Source: Bacteroidales bacterium
Lineage (GTDB): Bacteria > Bacteroidota > Bacteroidia > Bacteroidales > P3
Length of the DNA: 64,000 nt
Direction: 5' to 3'
Assembly: GCA_017522255.1 (NCBI GenBank)
Contig: JAFWZP010000031.1
Span: 1 to 64,000 of the forward strand
Below the pieces are notes generated by a model. The model made no database searches. It saw only the letters and a list, made by a program, of their open reading frames with translations, and was not told the DNA's origin. Shown in pieces: positions 16,455 to 25,885 of this stretch. A program made the position numbers and the translations under genes. How positions within the stretch are numbered: position 1 is the first letter of the stretch; each line of letters opens with the position of its first letter.

Positions 16455-16518
16455 CACCCCTTAAGTATCCCCCTTAAGTATTCCCCTATAAGGGGGAATA
16501 CGGGGGGATACGGGGGTG
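16455..16518. repeat. Nested inverted repeat (three stems)
   Basis: From the centre outward the pairs are GTATTCCCC (16478) with GGGGAATAC (16493), GTATCCCCC (16465) with GGGGGATAC (16503), and CACCCC (16455) with GGGGTG (16513). TTAA spacers interrupt the left arm only. The element could extrude as a cruciform or fold as RNA. Its function is unknown. Confidence 0.75.
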
Positions 16519-16786
16519 AGCAGAGGCCGACAACGTCGAAGTTTCGGTTTTTTTACTGTCGAAAGACAAAGGGGAAAAGACTAAAGTCTAAAGTCGAAGG
16601 GCAAAACAGCTACCACCTTGCTTGTGGTCTTGTAGATTCGTTGACTTGTAGTCTTAAATCAACCGGCTACCGACCTGCTTGTGGTCTTGTTGACTCGTAG
16701 TCTCGTGGTCTTAAAACAACCGGGCTACCGCCCTACTCACAGCTCAATGCTCAATGCCCAAAGTAGTCCTGCGAAGCCAAAAGTGC

Positions 16787-16852
16787 CATAGTTTCGACCC
16801 GTAACTCCCATACTTTTGACCCCTAAGTGCCATACTTTTGACCCGTAAACCG
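16787..16852 (+). repeat. 22-bp-period tandem repeat, three units
   Basis: Three adjacent 22-bp units begin CATAGTTTCGACCC, CATACTTTTGACCC and CATACTTTTGACCC, and a partial fourth starts CATGGTTTTT. Confidence 0.8.
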
Positions 16853-17300
16853 CATGGTTTTTAGTTGGAGACTATGAGTTCTTTTCATTGTCAAACGACG
16901 AAAGACAAAAGTCGAAAGTCCTTTTTTAGACTACAAGTCCACATGACTACGAGACTAGTAGATGCAAAGCCATTGCTTGTGGTCTTGTGGTCTCGTGGTC
17001 TTAAAAACAACCGGCAACCGCCCTACTTGTGGTCCCGTTGACTTGTAGTCTCTAAAAAAAACTTGCATAGTTCAGGAAAAAGTCGTAACTTTGCAAAACT
17101 TTCCTATAGGGCAAAAGGTGGTAGTTGAGCTATGTAGAGGGATAGCATTCAACACAATAGGGTATCCACCGGAGGAACAAGAGAGGGGTTTTATTTGAGC
17201 AACGGGCTATTGGTTTGAGTGATAAGCCATGAGTTGTGAGCTTTTTAGTCGAGCAGTGGTGTTTCGTAGGTATGATGATACATAGTTCCGAAAAAAATCG

Positions 17301-17308
17301 TAACTTTG
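17301..17308 (+). promoter_or_regulatory. TAACTTTG -7 element
   Basis: TAACTTTG fits TAnnTTTG and stands 42 bases before ATG 17351. It rules out an upstream reading-frame start at 17306, which would lie before the transcription start. Confidence 0.6.
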
Positions 17309-17350
17309 CAAACGACAAACAGATTTATTGAATACGATATAACGCATTAT

Positions 17351-18526
17351 ATGTCAGAAATTTTAATAGCAATAATTACGATTATTTATCTTTTGGGAGT
17401 GCCACTTGGTGTGGTGTGGCTGTCTCGCAGATGGAGTTTTATAAATAGGATAAGTCCTATGATGGTGCTTTATTGCATAGGGTTGATAATAGGCAATGTG
17501 GGTATACTAAACAATAGTGCCATAAATATTTGCAATTGGGTAGGTAATATATCGGTACCCATAGCCATACCTCTTATGCTGATGAGTTGCAATTTTGGCA
17601 AATGGTCGACCAAGATAGCTACAAAGGCATTTGCTACAGGGCTTGCAAGTGTGGTGATAGTTATAGTGATAGGATATTTCGTTTTCGAACCTTTGGCATT
17701 GGCTGCCAATGTTTCTAACAACGATTTTGCCAAAATAAGTGCTGCCATGGCGGGCATATACACCGGTGGAATACCCAATATAGGACCTATAAGTCAATCG
17801 GTGGGGTTGCCAAACAATTTATATCTGCTGGTTACAAGCTACGATTTGATAGCCACAGGGATATATCTGCTGTTTGTGATATTTTTGGGCAAGAGGGTGG
17901 TACGCTATTTTTTGCCTAAGCATATTTCTGTTTCTCAAAATTCCAACACACAACATTATGATTATAACAACCATAAGGCATTGTTTGGCAAGCAACGGTG
18001 GTTCGAATCGGTGGTGGCTATAGCGGTGGCTGTGGCCATAGCTGCAGTGGCTTATTGCATATCGTTGCTTATACCTTTGGGCAACAGCACGGCGGTGCTT
18101 GTTCTTGCTCTTACTTCTTTGTCGCTTTGCATATCGTTTTGCAAGCCATTGCACAAAATAGAACACTCTTTCGAGCTTGGTTTGTATTGCGTATATGTGT
18201 TCTGTTTTTCTATAGCCAATATGGTCAACATAAAGGATATTAATCTTATCGATAATATTTTTATTTTGTATTATATCTTTTTTGCCATATTTGGATCGGT
18301 ATTTTTGCAAATATTGTTTGGCAAGATCTTCAAGATAGATGGCGACACGGTGCTGGTGAGTTCCATATCGCTTATCAATTCGCCTCCCTTTGTGCCATTG
18401 GTGGCTGCCACTTTGGGCAACAAAGATGTGGTGCTTACGGGCATAGGAGTAGGCCTGATGGGCTACGCCATAGCCAACTATTTGGGGTTGGGCATATATC
18501 ATCTTTTGGCAAGTATTGGACTATAA
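17351..18526 (+). CDS. DUF819 family membrane protein
   Basis: The product has about 391 residues and at least nine hydrophobic helices, beginning MSEILIAIITIIYLLGVPLG. Conserved Gly/Pro-rich motifs include MAGIYTGGIPN near residue 137 and LINSPPFVPLVAATLGNKD near 345. This is the DUF819/YjcL family of predicted inner-membrane transporters; the substrate is unknown. The start is set by the promoter at 17301-17308. It is the first core gene to the right of the island and converges on plsX, with a shared hairpin terminator between them. Confidence 0.85.
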   Translation: MSEILIAIITIIYLLGVPLGVVWLSRRWSFINRISPMMVLYCIGLIIGNVGILNNSAINICNWVGNISVPIAIPLMLMSCNFGKWSTKIATKAFATGLASVVIVIVIGYFVFEPLALAANVSNNDFAKISAAMAGIYTGGIPNIGPISQSVGLPNNLYLLVTSYDLIATGIYLLFVIFLGKRVVRYFLPKHISVSQNSNTQHYDYNNHKALFGKQRWFESVVAIAVAVAIAAVAYCISLLIPLGNSTAVLVLALTSLSLCISFCKPLHKIEHSFELGLYCVYVFCFSIANMVNIKDINLIDNIFILYYIFFAIFGSVFLQILFGKIFKIDGDTVLVSSISLINSPPFVPLVAATLGNKDVVLTGIGVGLMGYAIANYLGLGIYHLLASIGL

Positions 18527-18540
18527 GCGAAACAAGGAAC

Positions 18541-18582
18541 AAAAAAAAGAACGATATCATAAATGAAATAGTTCTTTTTTTT
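18541..18582. terminator. Bidirectional terminator
   Basis: The perfect 12-bp stem AAAAAAAAGAAC / GTTCTTTTTTTT with an 18-base loop gives a T-tract on both strands. It can end both the DUF819 gene and plsX. Confidence 0.8.
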
Positions 18583-18600
18583 ACACGAAGTTATGTATCA

Positions 18601-19539
18601 TTACTTATTTAGCATTACTTTCAAATTATCGGCCAAATTGGCATTAGCTATATCTCTTGATTGAAGTATCATATTTTGTATAGCCAAAGCACTCGAAATA
18701 CCATGACCTACTATAGCAGGCTTGCTCACTCCCAATATAGGTGTTCCGCCATAAAGTTCGTAGTTAAAGCGAGCCAAATATTCGTCGGTATGGCCACGTT
18801 TGGTAGTAGTATACCAGAATGTTTCCAACAGTTTCAGCATCATATTACCCACAAAACCGTCGCAAACAAACACATCGCAATTGCTGTTAAACAATGTGCG
18901 AGGTTCTACATTTCCTATAAAATTAAAGTCTTTAGTTTCATTCATAAGTTGGTATGCAGCAGAGGTAAGGAGGTTTCCTTTTCCTGCTTCGGTACCTAAG
19001 TTTAACAAACCGACTTTAGGTTCATCTATTTTAAGCACACATTTGGCATACATACTGCCTAACAAACCAAATTGATATAAGTTTTCGGGTTTGCAATCGG
19101 GGTTTACTCCCGAGTCTACCAAAAGACACACACCGCCATCGATACGAGGCAAAGCAGTCATCAAACAAGGGCGAAGCACACCTTCGAGCACACCGGTGGT
19201 CATAGCACCTACAAGCATAGCACCTGTATTGCCGGCACTGGCAAAGGAATCTATCTTACCTTCCATCAACAAACGAAAACCTACGGCTAAACTAGAATTG
19301 GGCTTTTGTTTTAGTGCTTTTACCGGTTTGTCGTCCATTTCTATCACTTCATCGGCATCCACAATATCAAACAAAGAAGGGGTTTCTTGTAAACGTTCCA
19401 ATTCTTGCATAATGGCAGATTGTTGTCCTATCAACACAATCTTATCATCATTGCCTAATATTTTAGCAGCTTTTACAGCTCCTTCCATAGTAGCTTTGGG
19501 AGCAAAATCGCCACCCATAACATCTAATCCAATTCTCAT
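18601..19539 (-). CDS. plsX: Phosphate acyltransferase PlsX
   Basis: This 312-residue protein starts MRIGLDVMGGDFAP, the PlsX signature, with later SAGNTGAMLVGA, GVCLLVDSGVNPDC and VCDGFVGNMMLK. PlsX makes acyl-phosphate from acyl-ACP for membrane phospholipid synthesis. It lies in the usual yceD-rpmF-plsX order. The fabH that often follows plsX is absent; a convergent DUF819 gene takes that place. Confidence 0.95.
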   Translation of the reverse strand: MRIGLDVMGGDFAPKATMEGAVKAAKILGNDDKIVLIGQQSAIMQELERLQETPSLFDIVDADEVIEMDDKPVKALKQKPNSSLAVGFRLLMEGKIDSFASAGNTGAMLVGAMTTGVLEGVLRPCLMTALPRIDGGVCLLVDSGVNPDCKPENLYQFGLLGSMYAKCVLKIDEPKVGLLNLGTEAGKGNLLTSAAYQLMNETKDFNFIGNVEPRTLFNSNCDVFVCDGFVGNMMLKLLETFWYTTTKRGHTDEYLARFNYELYGGTPILGVSKPAIVGHGISSALAIQNMILQSRDIANANLADNLKVMLNK

Positions 19540-19692
19540 CTTCTTATGTATTAAAATAAAATAGTGCAGTAGATTTTTATCTACTGCTTTGAATACAGAT
19601 AAAATAAATTACACACGCACAAGAAGCACTTTATCATTGCATTCATTGAAAAAGCACTTCTTGCACAATGTTTAATTTATAATATACGAAAA

Positions 19693-19878
19693 TTAAGCTT
19701 CAACGTTTTTTTCGATAGCTAATTTTCCTCTGTAATATCCGCATTCGGGACATACATGGTGGTACATTACTTGAGCACCACAATTGGTACATGTAGTTAA
19801 TTGAGCAGCCTCAAGTTTATCATGAGTTCTTCTTTTTGCTGTTCTGGTTTGTGAAAACCTGTGTTTTGGATGTGGCAT
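19693..19878 (-). CDS. rpmF: 50S ribosomal protein L32
   Basis: This 61-residue protein starts MPHPKHRFSQTRTAKRRTHD, with a zinc-ribbon pair CTNC and CPEC. It is full length and structural in the large ribosomal subunit. It is co-directional with yceD (19-base gap) and plsX. Confidence 0.97.
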   Translation of the reverse strand: MPHPKHRFSQTRTAKRRTHDKLEAAQLTTCTNCGAQVMYHHVCPECGYYRGKLAIEKNVEA

Positions 19879-19897
19879 AATTCTATTATTTTTATTT

Positions 19898-20428
19898 TTA
19901 TTTTACTTTTAATTCTTTCAATTTCTCCCAACGGGGATCTATATCTTTTTCTTCGTTGTTTTTTTGTTGCATTTTGTCCAACAAGCTAAGCATTTCGCTA
20001 TCGCAAGTAGATACTCCGTTCTCATCGTCGGGATGCACATGGCGTATTGGCAACGCTGTTGCTACATACTCATACATCACGTGCGATAAATCTATTTGAT
20101 ATTCGTTTTCGGGCACCACTATGATATTTTCGTCATCGCTGGTTTCGGTATCACTAAACTTTACAAATAAGGTTTCCTGACCCGAAACAGGTATTTCCAG
20201 TGGTTGCAAACATCTATCGCATATCGAACTTACATATCCTGCAAAAGAAAAGTGGAAAGTAAGCAAATGGTCGCCTTTTTCCATAACAACAGAAAACTTG
20301 ACCTCTCCATCTTCTAAATTTTCGTTTTCGAAAGACGAAAAGAACAATTTACCCAACACAAAATCATAGGCATATCGCCCTGATTTCAAGCCACTAAATT
20401 GTATTTTTGTATCTACTTTTTCTGTCAT
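19898..20428 (-). CDS. yceD: YceD/DUF177 family protein
   Basis: The product has about 176 residues from the ATG at 20428. A longer frame using TTG at 20452 is unlikely because the TAATTTTG promoter box overlaps it. The DUF177 features are the central cysteine pair region CDRCLQPLEIPV and the acidic C-terminal half. YceD proteins are encoded just ahead of rpmF and are linked to 23S rRNA or ribosome assembly. Confidence 0.88.
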   Translation of the reverse strand: MTEKVDTKIQFSGLKSGRYAYDFVLGKLFFSSFENENLEDGEVKFSVVMEKGDHLLTFHFSFAGYVSSICDRCLQPLEIPVSGQETLFVKFSDTETSDDENIIVVPENEYQIDLSHVMYEYVATALPIRHVHPDDENGVSTCDSEMLSLLDKMQQKNNEEKDIDPRWEKLKELKVK

Positions 20429-20449
20429 TTTTATTCTTTTACCGAGTTG

Positions 20450-20457
20450 CAAAATTA
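20450..20457 (-). promoter_or_regulatory. TAATTTTG -7 element for yceD-rpmF-plsX
   Basis: The minus-strand reading TAATTTTG lies about 22 bases before the ATG at 20428, fitting the Bacteroidota consensus. Confidence 0.55.
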
Positions 20458-20560
20458 CTCATTTTTGCAGAATTTTGCAACAAAAATTGCAATGAATATC
20501 AATATTTAACATTATCAAACTGATAATCAAGATAATGATAAAAATCGCAAGTTCTACACA

Positions 20561-20595
20561 AAAAAACGATTATCCACATTTGCAAATAATCGTTT
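20561..20595 (-). terminator. rpsP terminator
   Basis: The stem AAACGATTAT / ATAATCGTTT is followed on the minus strand by a T-run, 24 bases past the rpsP stop. Confidence 0.75.
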
Positions 20596-20618
20596 CTATC
20601 ATGAAGAAAAATTTGATT

Positions 20619-21140
20619 TTATTCTTGATTAGCAGTTTCTTCAGTTGCAGGAGCCTCTTCTGTAGTAGCTTCAGCTTCGGCTGCACTTCTTTTAGCAGCT
20701 ATAGCAGCAGCCTTTGCTTCGTTGGCTTTTTGTTCTGCTTCCAAACGTGCTTTTCTATTCGAGCGTGCTTCATTTTCAAGAGCACTACGTTTATTTGCTA
20801 TCTTGTTTTCTTTTTCTTGCAACCATTGGTTGAATTTTACATCAGCTTGCTCTTGCGATATAGCTCCTTTTTCAACTCCTATTTGCAAGTGTCTTTTCAA
20901 CAATACTCCTTTGTACGACAATATTCTTTTAGCTGTGTCGCTTGGTTGAGCACCATTTTTTAACCATTTTACTGCACTATCAACATCTAATACTATTTGT
21001 GCAGGGTTTGTCATTGGATTGTACGTGCCTATTTTCTCTATAAATTTTCCATCTCGTGGTGCACGACCATCCGCAACTACAATGTGATAAAAAGGTTGAT
21101 TCTTCTTACCATGACGTTGTAATCTAATTCTTGCAGGCAT
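20619..21140 (-). CDS. rpsP: 30S ribosomal protein S16
   Basis: This 173-residue protein starts MPARIRLQRHGKKNQPFYHI. The first 85 or so residues are the S16 fold. The rest is an Ala/Glu/Lys-rich extension (KRSAAEAEATTEEAPATEE), a common trait of Bacteroidota S16. It is a single-gene unit with its own TAACTTTG promoter at 21194-21201 and a hairpin terminator. Confidence 0.96.
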   Translation of the reverse strand: MPARIRLQRHGKKNQPFYHIVVADGRAPRDGKFIEKIGTYNPMTNPAQIVLDVDSAVKWLKNGAQPSDTAKRILSYKGVLLKRHLQIGVEKGAISQEQADVKFNQWLQEKENKIANKRSALENEARSNRKARLEAEQKANEAKAAAIAAKRSAAEAEATTEEAPATEETANQE

Positions 21141-21193
21141 AATTATTTGTTTTTTAAGTGTTTATTATATTATTTATTTTATTTTTCAGTTTG

Positions 21194-21201
21194 CAAAGTT
21201 A
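21194..21201 (-). promoter_or_regulatory. TAACTTTG -7 element for rpsP
   Basis: The minus-strand TAACTTTG lies 54 bases before the rpsP start. Confidence 0.6.
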
Positions 21202-21273
21202 CACATTTTATTTGAATCTACAAAACTTTTTTTTCATTTTGTCTATTTTTATTCTTTTTTAGCTTGTTTCACG

Positions 21274-22611
21274 CTACTCTTTTTCTACTACAAGGTTAGA
21301 ATTTTCGTGCATTACCACTCTTATCTTCTCCCCTTTTTCGATATACGATACTTGGGCTACCGCATCATATACTTCGGTGCCTATCCTCACTTTTCCTGAG
21401 GGACGCAATATGGTTTCGGCCACTCCTTGACTACCTACCAAACTATTAAATTCGGGTTGCGAAACCGTATATCCTTCCGACGATTTTTGTTCGGCAACAA
21501 GTGCCAATTTATCTCCAATAGTAGTGTTAACAAACAATCTTTTTCCTAACCATATTGCTAATGGGAATGATACGCTTATAGCGATTATAACAGTAGAAAA
21601 ACTTTGTATCATATCGCTTGTAGGCACACCCGAAAAATCGAAACCAATATTTCCTACAAGACTTAGAGCCAAACCTCCCACTATGAATATTATACCTCCT
21701 ACACCGGCTACACCAAAGCCGGGTATTACAAATAGCTCTAGTGCCAGCAATGCTATACCCACAACAAAGAGTATAATTTCCCAATTAGCAGCAAGTCCCT
21801 CGAGGTATAGTGGTGCAAAGTAGAGCAAAGCTCCCAACACTGCCATAGCCAAAGGAAAACCTATGCCCGGCGACTGAAATTCGAAGTATATACCTCCTAT
21901 TATCAGCATTATAAGCAAACCACTTATCATGGGGTTTATCAAAAAGTTTATCACTTTTTCGATAAAAGTATAATGCTGTTCTTCTATAACATAATTTTGT
22001 ACACCTGCTTTTTCGAGCAACTCTTTTACACTTTCGGCCTGACCTTCGCAATAATTGTTGGCAATAGCCTCCTCGGTGGTAAAAGTCAACACTTTGCCAC
22101 TATCCACTATATCTTTCACCTCTACATCGGGGTCTACCATAGCTTCGGCTATATCGGGTCTGCGACCACGAGCCTCTGCTGTAGCCCTCATCATTGAACG
22201 CATATAGCTTTGATATTTGTCGGGTTGCACTTCGCCGGTTTGGTTTACTACGGTTGCAGCACCTATACTGGAGCCACTATGCATATATATACGTTCGCAG
22301 GCTATAGATATCAATGCTCCGGCCGAAGCAGCATTGTTGTCAATATACGCCCATACCGGTATTTCGGATTGTAGTAACATTGTGCGAATCTTGTCAGCAG
22401 CTGCCAGTTCACCACCAAAGGTGTTTAGCTGCATTATCAGCAAGTCCGATTGGTTTTCTTTGGCTTTCTCCAATGCCTTTTCTACCCTCATCACAGCAGG
22501 TTGAGCTATATCTTCCTCCACTTTGAATAGGTAAATTTTTGTTTCTTCTTGCGAATATATTGCAGAGGCAATGCAAAACAATTGCAATAGTAGTATTATT
22601 ATTCGTTTCAT
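21274..22611 (-). CDS. nfeD: NfeD-family membrane serine protease
   Basis: This 445-residue protein has a signal peptide (residues 1-20). A ClpP/crotonase-like protease domain follows with LNTFGGELAAAD and the serine in NNAASAGALIS. Four to five transmembrane helices span about 225-345, and a C-terminal OB-fold NfeD domain has GSQGVAETILRPSGKVRIG. This long (NfeD1b) form is expected to cleave membrane proteins such as stomatin partners. No stomatin/floA gene is adjacent; DUF454 and a dipeptidase gene lie upstream. Confidence 0.92.
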   Translation of the reverse strand: MKRIIILLLQLFCIASAIYSQEETKIYLFKVEEDIAQPAVMRVEKALEKAKENQSDLLIMQLNTFGGELAAADKIRTMLLQSEIPVWAYIDNNAASAGALISIACERIYMHSGSSIGAATVVNQTGEVQPDKYQSYMRSMMRATAEARGRRPDIAEAMVDPDVEVKDIVDSGKVLTFTTEEAIANNYCEGQAESVKELLEKAGVQNYVIEEQHYTFIEKVINFLINPMISGLLIMLIIGGIYFEFQSPGIGFPLAMAVLGALLYFAPLYLEGLAANWEIILFVVGIALLALELFVIPGFGVAGVGGIIFIVGGLALSLVGNIGFDFSGVPTSDMIQSFSTVIIAISVSFPLAIWLGKRLFVNTTIGDKLALVAEQKSSEGYTVSQPEFNSLVGSQGVAETILRPSGKVRIGTEVYDAVAQVSYIEKGEKIRVVMHENSNLVVEKE

Positions 22612-22678
22612 GGTCTTATTATTCTTTATATATTGTAATAATAACTATAAAAACACAGTTTTGGTATGTTTGTGGCAT

Positions 22679-23044
22679 TTATCTTTTTGTCTTGAATGAT
22701 AGTATGTGTATGCTCACCACTATGGCTATTGCGGCAAGCAGTATCTGTAACCACAGCATTCCCTCTGCAGCAAATATTATGCTTAGAAGTATGGTAATCC
22801 ACAGTGTAGTTATACTTATAATTTTTATTCGCAGGGGTATGGATTTATCTTCACGAAAGTCGCGAATATATTGCCCTAAGTGTTTGTGGTTTAAAAGCCA
22901 TTGGTAGTATCGGGTCGAGCTTTTGGCAAAAAGTGTAGCAGATAGTAGCAGAAAAGGTGTGGTAGGCAATATGGGAAGGAACATTCCAAGTATTCCAAAT
23001 CCCAAACTGATAAAGGATAATATGATGAATATCTTTTCTTTCAT
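22679..23044 (-). CDS. YbaN/DUF454 small inner-membrane protein
   Basis: This 121-residue protein has three to four hydrophobic helices and the DUF454 signature GILGMFLPILPTTPFLLLSA followed by FAKSS and the charged loop NHKHLGQYIRDFREDKSIP. Function is unknown. It is transcribed in the same direction as its neighbours, with gaps of 67 and 89 bp. Confidence 0.88.
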   Translation of the reverse strand: MKEKIFIILSFISLGFGILGMFLPILPTTPFLLLSATLFAKSSTRYYQWLLNHKHLGQYIRDFREDKSIPLRIKIISITTLWITILLSIIFAAEGMLWLQILLAAIAIVVSIHILSFKTKR

Positions 23045-23133
23045 TAATTATTATGGTGTGGTATTACAAAAAAGCAAAGGTAGCAACAACACTTATGCCA
23101 CTACCTTTAGCCTTACGTTTTATATATTAGCAA

Positions 23134-24492
23134 TTATTTAGCATAATGCTTGTAGAATGCAATAATTGTTTCGATACCTTTGTAGAAATGGTCTACACGA
23201 TAGTTTTCGTTTGGTGAGTGAATAGCATCGCTACCCAAACCGAATCCCATCAATATAGATTTTATACCCAATACTCTTTCAAATTCAGAGATGATAGGAA
23301 TACTTCCACCACTACGCATAGGGATAGGACGTTTGCCGTATGTTTCGATATAAGCTTCTTCGGCAGCTTTGTATTCGGGAAGATCTATTGGGCAACCATA
23401 AGCTTGTCCACCGTGTAAGCATTTAACTTTTACATCTACATATTCGGGGGCTATGCTTTCGAAATATTCTTTAAACATTTGCCCTATCTTTTCATGGTCT
23501 TGATTAGGTACCAAACGACTACTTATTTTGGCGTATGCCTTTGATGGCAACACTGTTTTTGAACCTTCACCTGTATATCCACCCCATATACCACAGAGGT
23601 CGAATGTTGGACGAATACCCACTCTTTCGATAGTGGTATAACCGGCTTCGCCTCTCAATGCTTTTACACCCACACCGGCTTTGTAGTTTTCTTCGCTATA
23701 AGGTGCTTTGTTTAGCATTTCGCGTTCTTCGGCTGTGCATTCTACCACATCGTCGTAGAATCCAGGTATGGTGATATGATTGTTTTTATCCATCATCGAA
23801 GCTACCATTTCGCAAAGAGTATTGATAGGATTAGCCACTGCTCCACCAAATAATCCCGAATGCAAATCGGCACTTGGCCCGGTTACTTCCACTTCCCAAT
23901 ATGCCAAACCTCTCAAACCCGAAGTAATAGAAGGAACATCGCTGGCTATCATACTGGTATCCGACACTAATATTACATCGGCTTTTACTAGCTCTTTGTT
24001 AGTAACAATCCATTTTGCCAAACTTCCCGAACCTATTTCTTCTTCACCTTCGAGCATAAACTTAACATTGCAAGGCAAAGTATTGGTTTTAACCATTGTT
24101 TCGAATGCTTTTGCATGCATAAACGACTGTCCTTTATCGTCGTCGGCACCTCTGGCCCATATTTTACCATCTTTAATTACAGGTTCGAAAGGATCGGTAT
24201 GCCATAGTTCTATTGGATCGACAGGCATCACATCATAATGACCATATACAAGCACTGTTTTCAATGCAGGGTCTATTATCTTTTCGCCATATACTATAGG
24301 GTTGCCTTCGGTAGGCATCACTTCGGCCTTGTCGGCACCGGCTGCCAATATAAATTCTTTCCATTTATTGGCACAGCGTATCATATCTTCTTTATGTTCG
24401 GACTGAGAACTAATTGACGGTATACGAATTAATTCGAATAATTCTTCTAAAAAACGGTCTTTGTTCGTTTCGATATATTGTTTTGAATCCAT
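23134..24492 (-). CDS. M20-family dipeptidase
   Basis: This 452-residue zinc peptidase is of the M20/ArgE-DapE type. Metal and catalytic residues lie in VLVYGHYDVMPVDP, WARGADDDKGQ and MLEGEEEIGSG, and SGGSIPIISEF lies near the C-terminus. The dimerisation domain sits in the middle. It probably hydrolyses dipeptides in the cytoplasm (no signal peptide). It is full length with an ATG start. Confidence 0.93.
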   Translation of the reverse strand: MDSKQYIETNKDRFLEELFELIRIPSISSQSEHKEDMIRCANKWKEFILAAGADKAEVMPTEGNPIVYGEKIIDPALKTVLVYGHYDVMPVDPIELWHTDPFEPVIKDGKIWARGADDDKGQSFMHAKAFETMVKTNTLPCNVKFMLEGEEEIGSGSLAKWIVTNKELVKADVILVSDTSMIASDVPSITSGLRGLAYWEVEVTGPSADLHSGLFGGAVANPINTLCEMVASMMDKNNHITIPGFYDDVVECTAEEREMLNKAPYSEENYKAGVGVKALRGEAGYTTIERVGIRPTFDLCGIWGGYTGEGSKTVLPSKAYAKISSRLVPNQDHEKIGQMFKEYFESIAPEYVDVKVKCLHGGQAYGCPIDLPEYKAAEEAYIETYGKRPIPMRSGGSIPIISEFERVLGIKSILMGFGLGSDAIHSPNENYRVDHFYKGIETIIAFYKHYAK

Positions 24493-24529
24493 AGTAATTA
24501 TGTTTTTTTTACTTAGTATATTTATCTCT

Positions 24530-24970
24530 TTATTGTTCTATGTTAGTTTCGATAAGAATTTCTTCGTTTGATTCATGTATTGGATATACATTATCCTTTA
24601 TTATAGTACATGGGTATTGCGACTTTATTTTTTGCATAAAAACAAAAGCATCTAATTTAGTGATAAAATCGCCCACCTTAACTTTAAAATTAGGCTCGTC
24701 AAACACTAAATAGGCCGATATTTCAGGATACTCCTGCAAAAACTTTTCCTTCACCGAAAAAGCCTTAGCTTTGGAATTAGATCCTGTTTCAGAAGCTATC
24801 TGTATACGAAAACCCGGAATGGTTTTCACCCTCTCGTTGAATTCCACATGCGTGTTCACCAAATCGGTTACCTTACGATCACCAACTATCTGTATGGTAC
24901 CTCTTCGCTTTTGAGCATTTACGTTCAAAATAATAGTCCCAAGCAATATAAGTATAAATATTTTCTTCAT
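24530..24970 (-). CDS. SPOR-domain secreted protein
   Basis: This 146-residue protein has a signal peptide (1-19) and one SPOR domain from about 55 to 130 (GFRIQIASETGSNSKAKAFS, then FKVKVGDFITKLDAFVFM). SPOR domains bind denuded peptidoglycan, so it is probably periplasmic and wall-associated. It is monocistronic or weakly linked to the dipeptidase gene (37-bp gap). Confidence 0.88.
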   Translation of the reverse strand: MKKIFILILLGTIILNVNAQKRRGTIQIVGDRKVTDLVNTHVEFNERVKTIPGFRIQIASETGSNSKAKAFSVKEKFLQEYPEISAYLVFDEPNFKVKVGDFITKLDAFVFMQKIKSQYPCTIIKDNVYPIHESNEEILIETNIEQ

Positions 24971-25069
24971 TATATCTGTTGTTCTCGTTTTTAGTAAATA
25001 TTCTATTGTTTGTTGTAAATGTAATTATTCTTTTTTTTACTACCTATAATTTCTACATTAGAGCTTTTT

Positions 25070-25885
25070 CTATCGTGCTGCCGAGTTTATCTCCTCGGGA
25101 TGAATAGTTAACACAGGTATCATAGAATGATGAATCATCTGCTGAGCATACGACCCTATCATCAAATTCGAAAAACTCTTTTCCTGCTCAGTCATTATCA
25201 CCACCATATCGGCTTTTATGCTATCAGAATATTCCAATGTGGCAGTAGTAATATTTTCGCAAGCCGTTTTTTCGATAGTGTAAGGTATCTCTAAATTAAC
25301 TAAATACTTCTCTACTTGTTCTATGTACTTATCCACCACGGTTATTATCGACTCAGAGGTGTAAAGTCCCAATATTCGCACTTTGGAATTGAATAATTTC
25401 GCTATCTTGGCTGCATAAGGTAGTTTTTGACGTGTTTCCATCGAACTATCAATAGGCACCACTATATTTTCCAAGTCTTTATTAAAGTCAAAGTTTTCGC
25501 GAATTGTAAGTACCGGACATTCAGTTTCCTCTATAGTTTTGTAGGCATTTCTACCAATCCAATCTTTTTCGTAGCCCGATGTACCATGTGTACCCACCAC
25601 AACATAGGCTGCTTTTTCTTGCTTGGCCACCATTGCAAGTTTTTCCGATACTTTGCCTTTAAACACTTCATATTTAAAATCTCCACCCACAAACTTATCG
25701 GCATACTTAACAATCAAATCTTTTATTTTTCGATCCACTTCCTCCATTGACATATCCTCCCCTGATTGCGAAATTACATATACTAGTTTGATATTTTTTC
25801 GCATTTTGTTTGCCATATCAATAGCAAGTTCTATTGCACATTCCGAACCTTTCGAAAAATCTATTCCTACAATAATTTCTTCCAT
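25070..25885 (-). CDS. Tandem universal stress protein
   Basis: This 271-residue protein has two UspA domains (1-140, 145-271). The first has EEIIVGIDFSKGSECAIELA and a clear ATP-type motif GTHGTSGYEKDWIGRNAYKT (G-x2-G-x9-G). The second keeps IGSYAQQMIHHS but a weaker glycine loop. Cytoplasmic; stress-related by family. Confidence 0.92.
   Translation of the reverse strand: MEEIIVGIDFSKGSECAIELAIDMANKMRKNIKLVYVISQSGEDMSMEEVDRKIKDLIVKYADKFVGGDFKYEVFKGKVSEKLAMVAKQEKAAYVVVGTHGTSGYEKDWIGRNAYKTIEETECPVLTIRENFDFNKDLENIVVPIDSSMETRQKLPYAAKIAKLFNSKVRILGLYTSESIITVVDKYIEQVEKYLVNLEIPYTIEKTACENITTATLEYSDSIKADMVVIMTEQEKSFSNLMIGSYAQQMIHHSMIPVLTIHPEEINSAAR

Larger units (their letters stand above)
15966..17300. 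other. Repeat-rich non-coding stretch at island edge
   Basis: No gene is credible here. At least four dispersed copies of a roughly 60-bp unit occur near 16370, 16620, 16678 and 16976, recognisable by CTTGTGGTCTTG, then AAAACAACCGG and TACCGCCCT. Also present are AGACAAAAGTC-type units, a 10-bp tandem array (16301-16340), a 22-bp-period array (16787-16852) and a nested palindrome (16455-16518). The stretch separates the defence island from the core genes that start at 17351. Confidence 0.6.

Noticed and set aside
16233..16457. Minus-strand ORF in the repeat-rich stretch
   Set aside because: Coded by the 10-bp tandem array and dispersed units; no plausible protein features.
17819..18502. Minus-strand ORF (227 codons) inside the DUF819 gene
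   Set aside because: Shadow frame with His/Tyr/Gln-rich product; the plus strand codes for a clear membrane protein.
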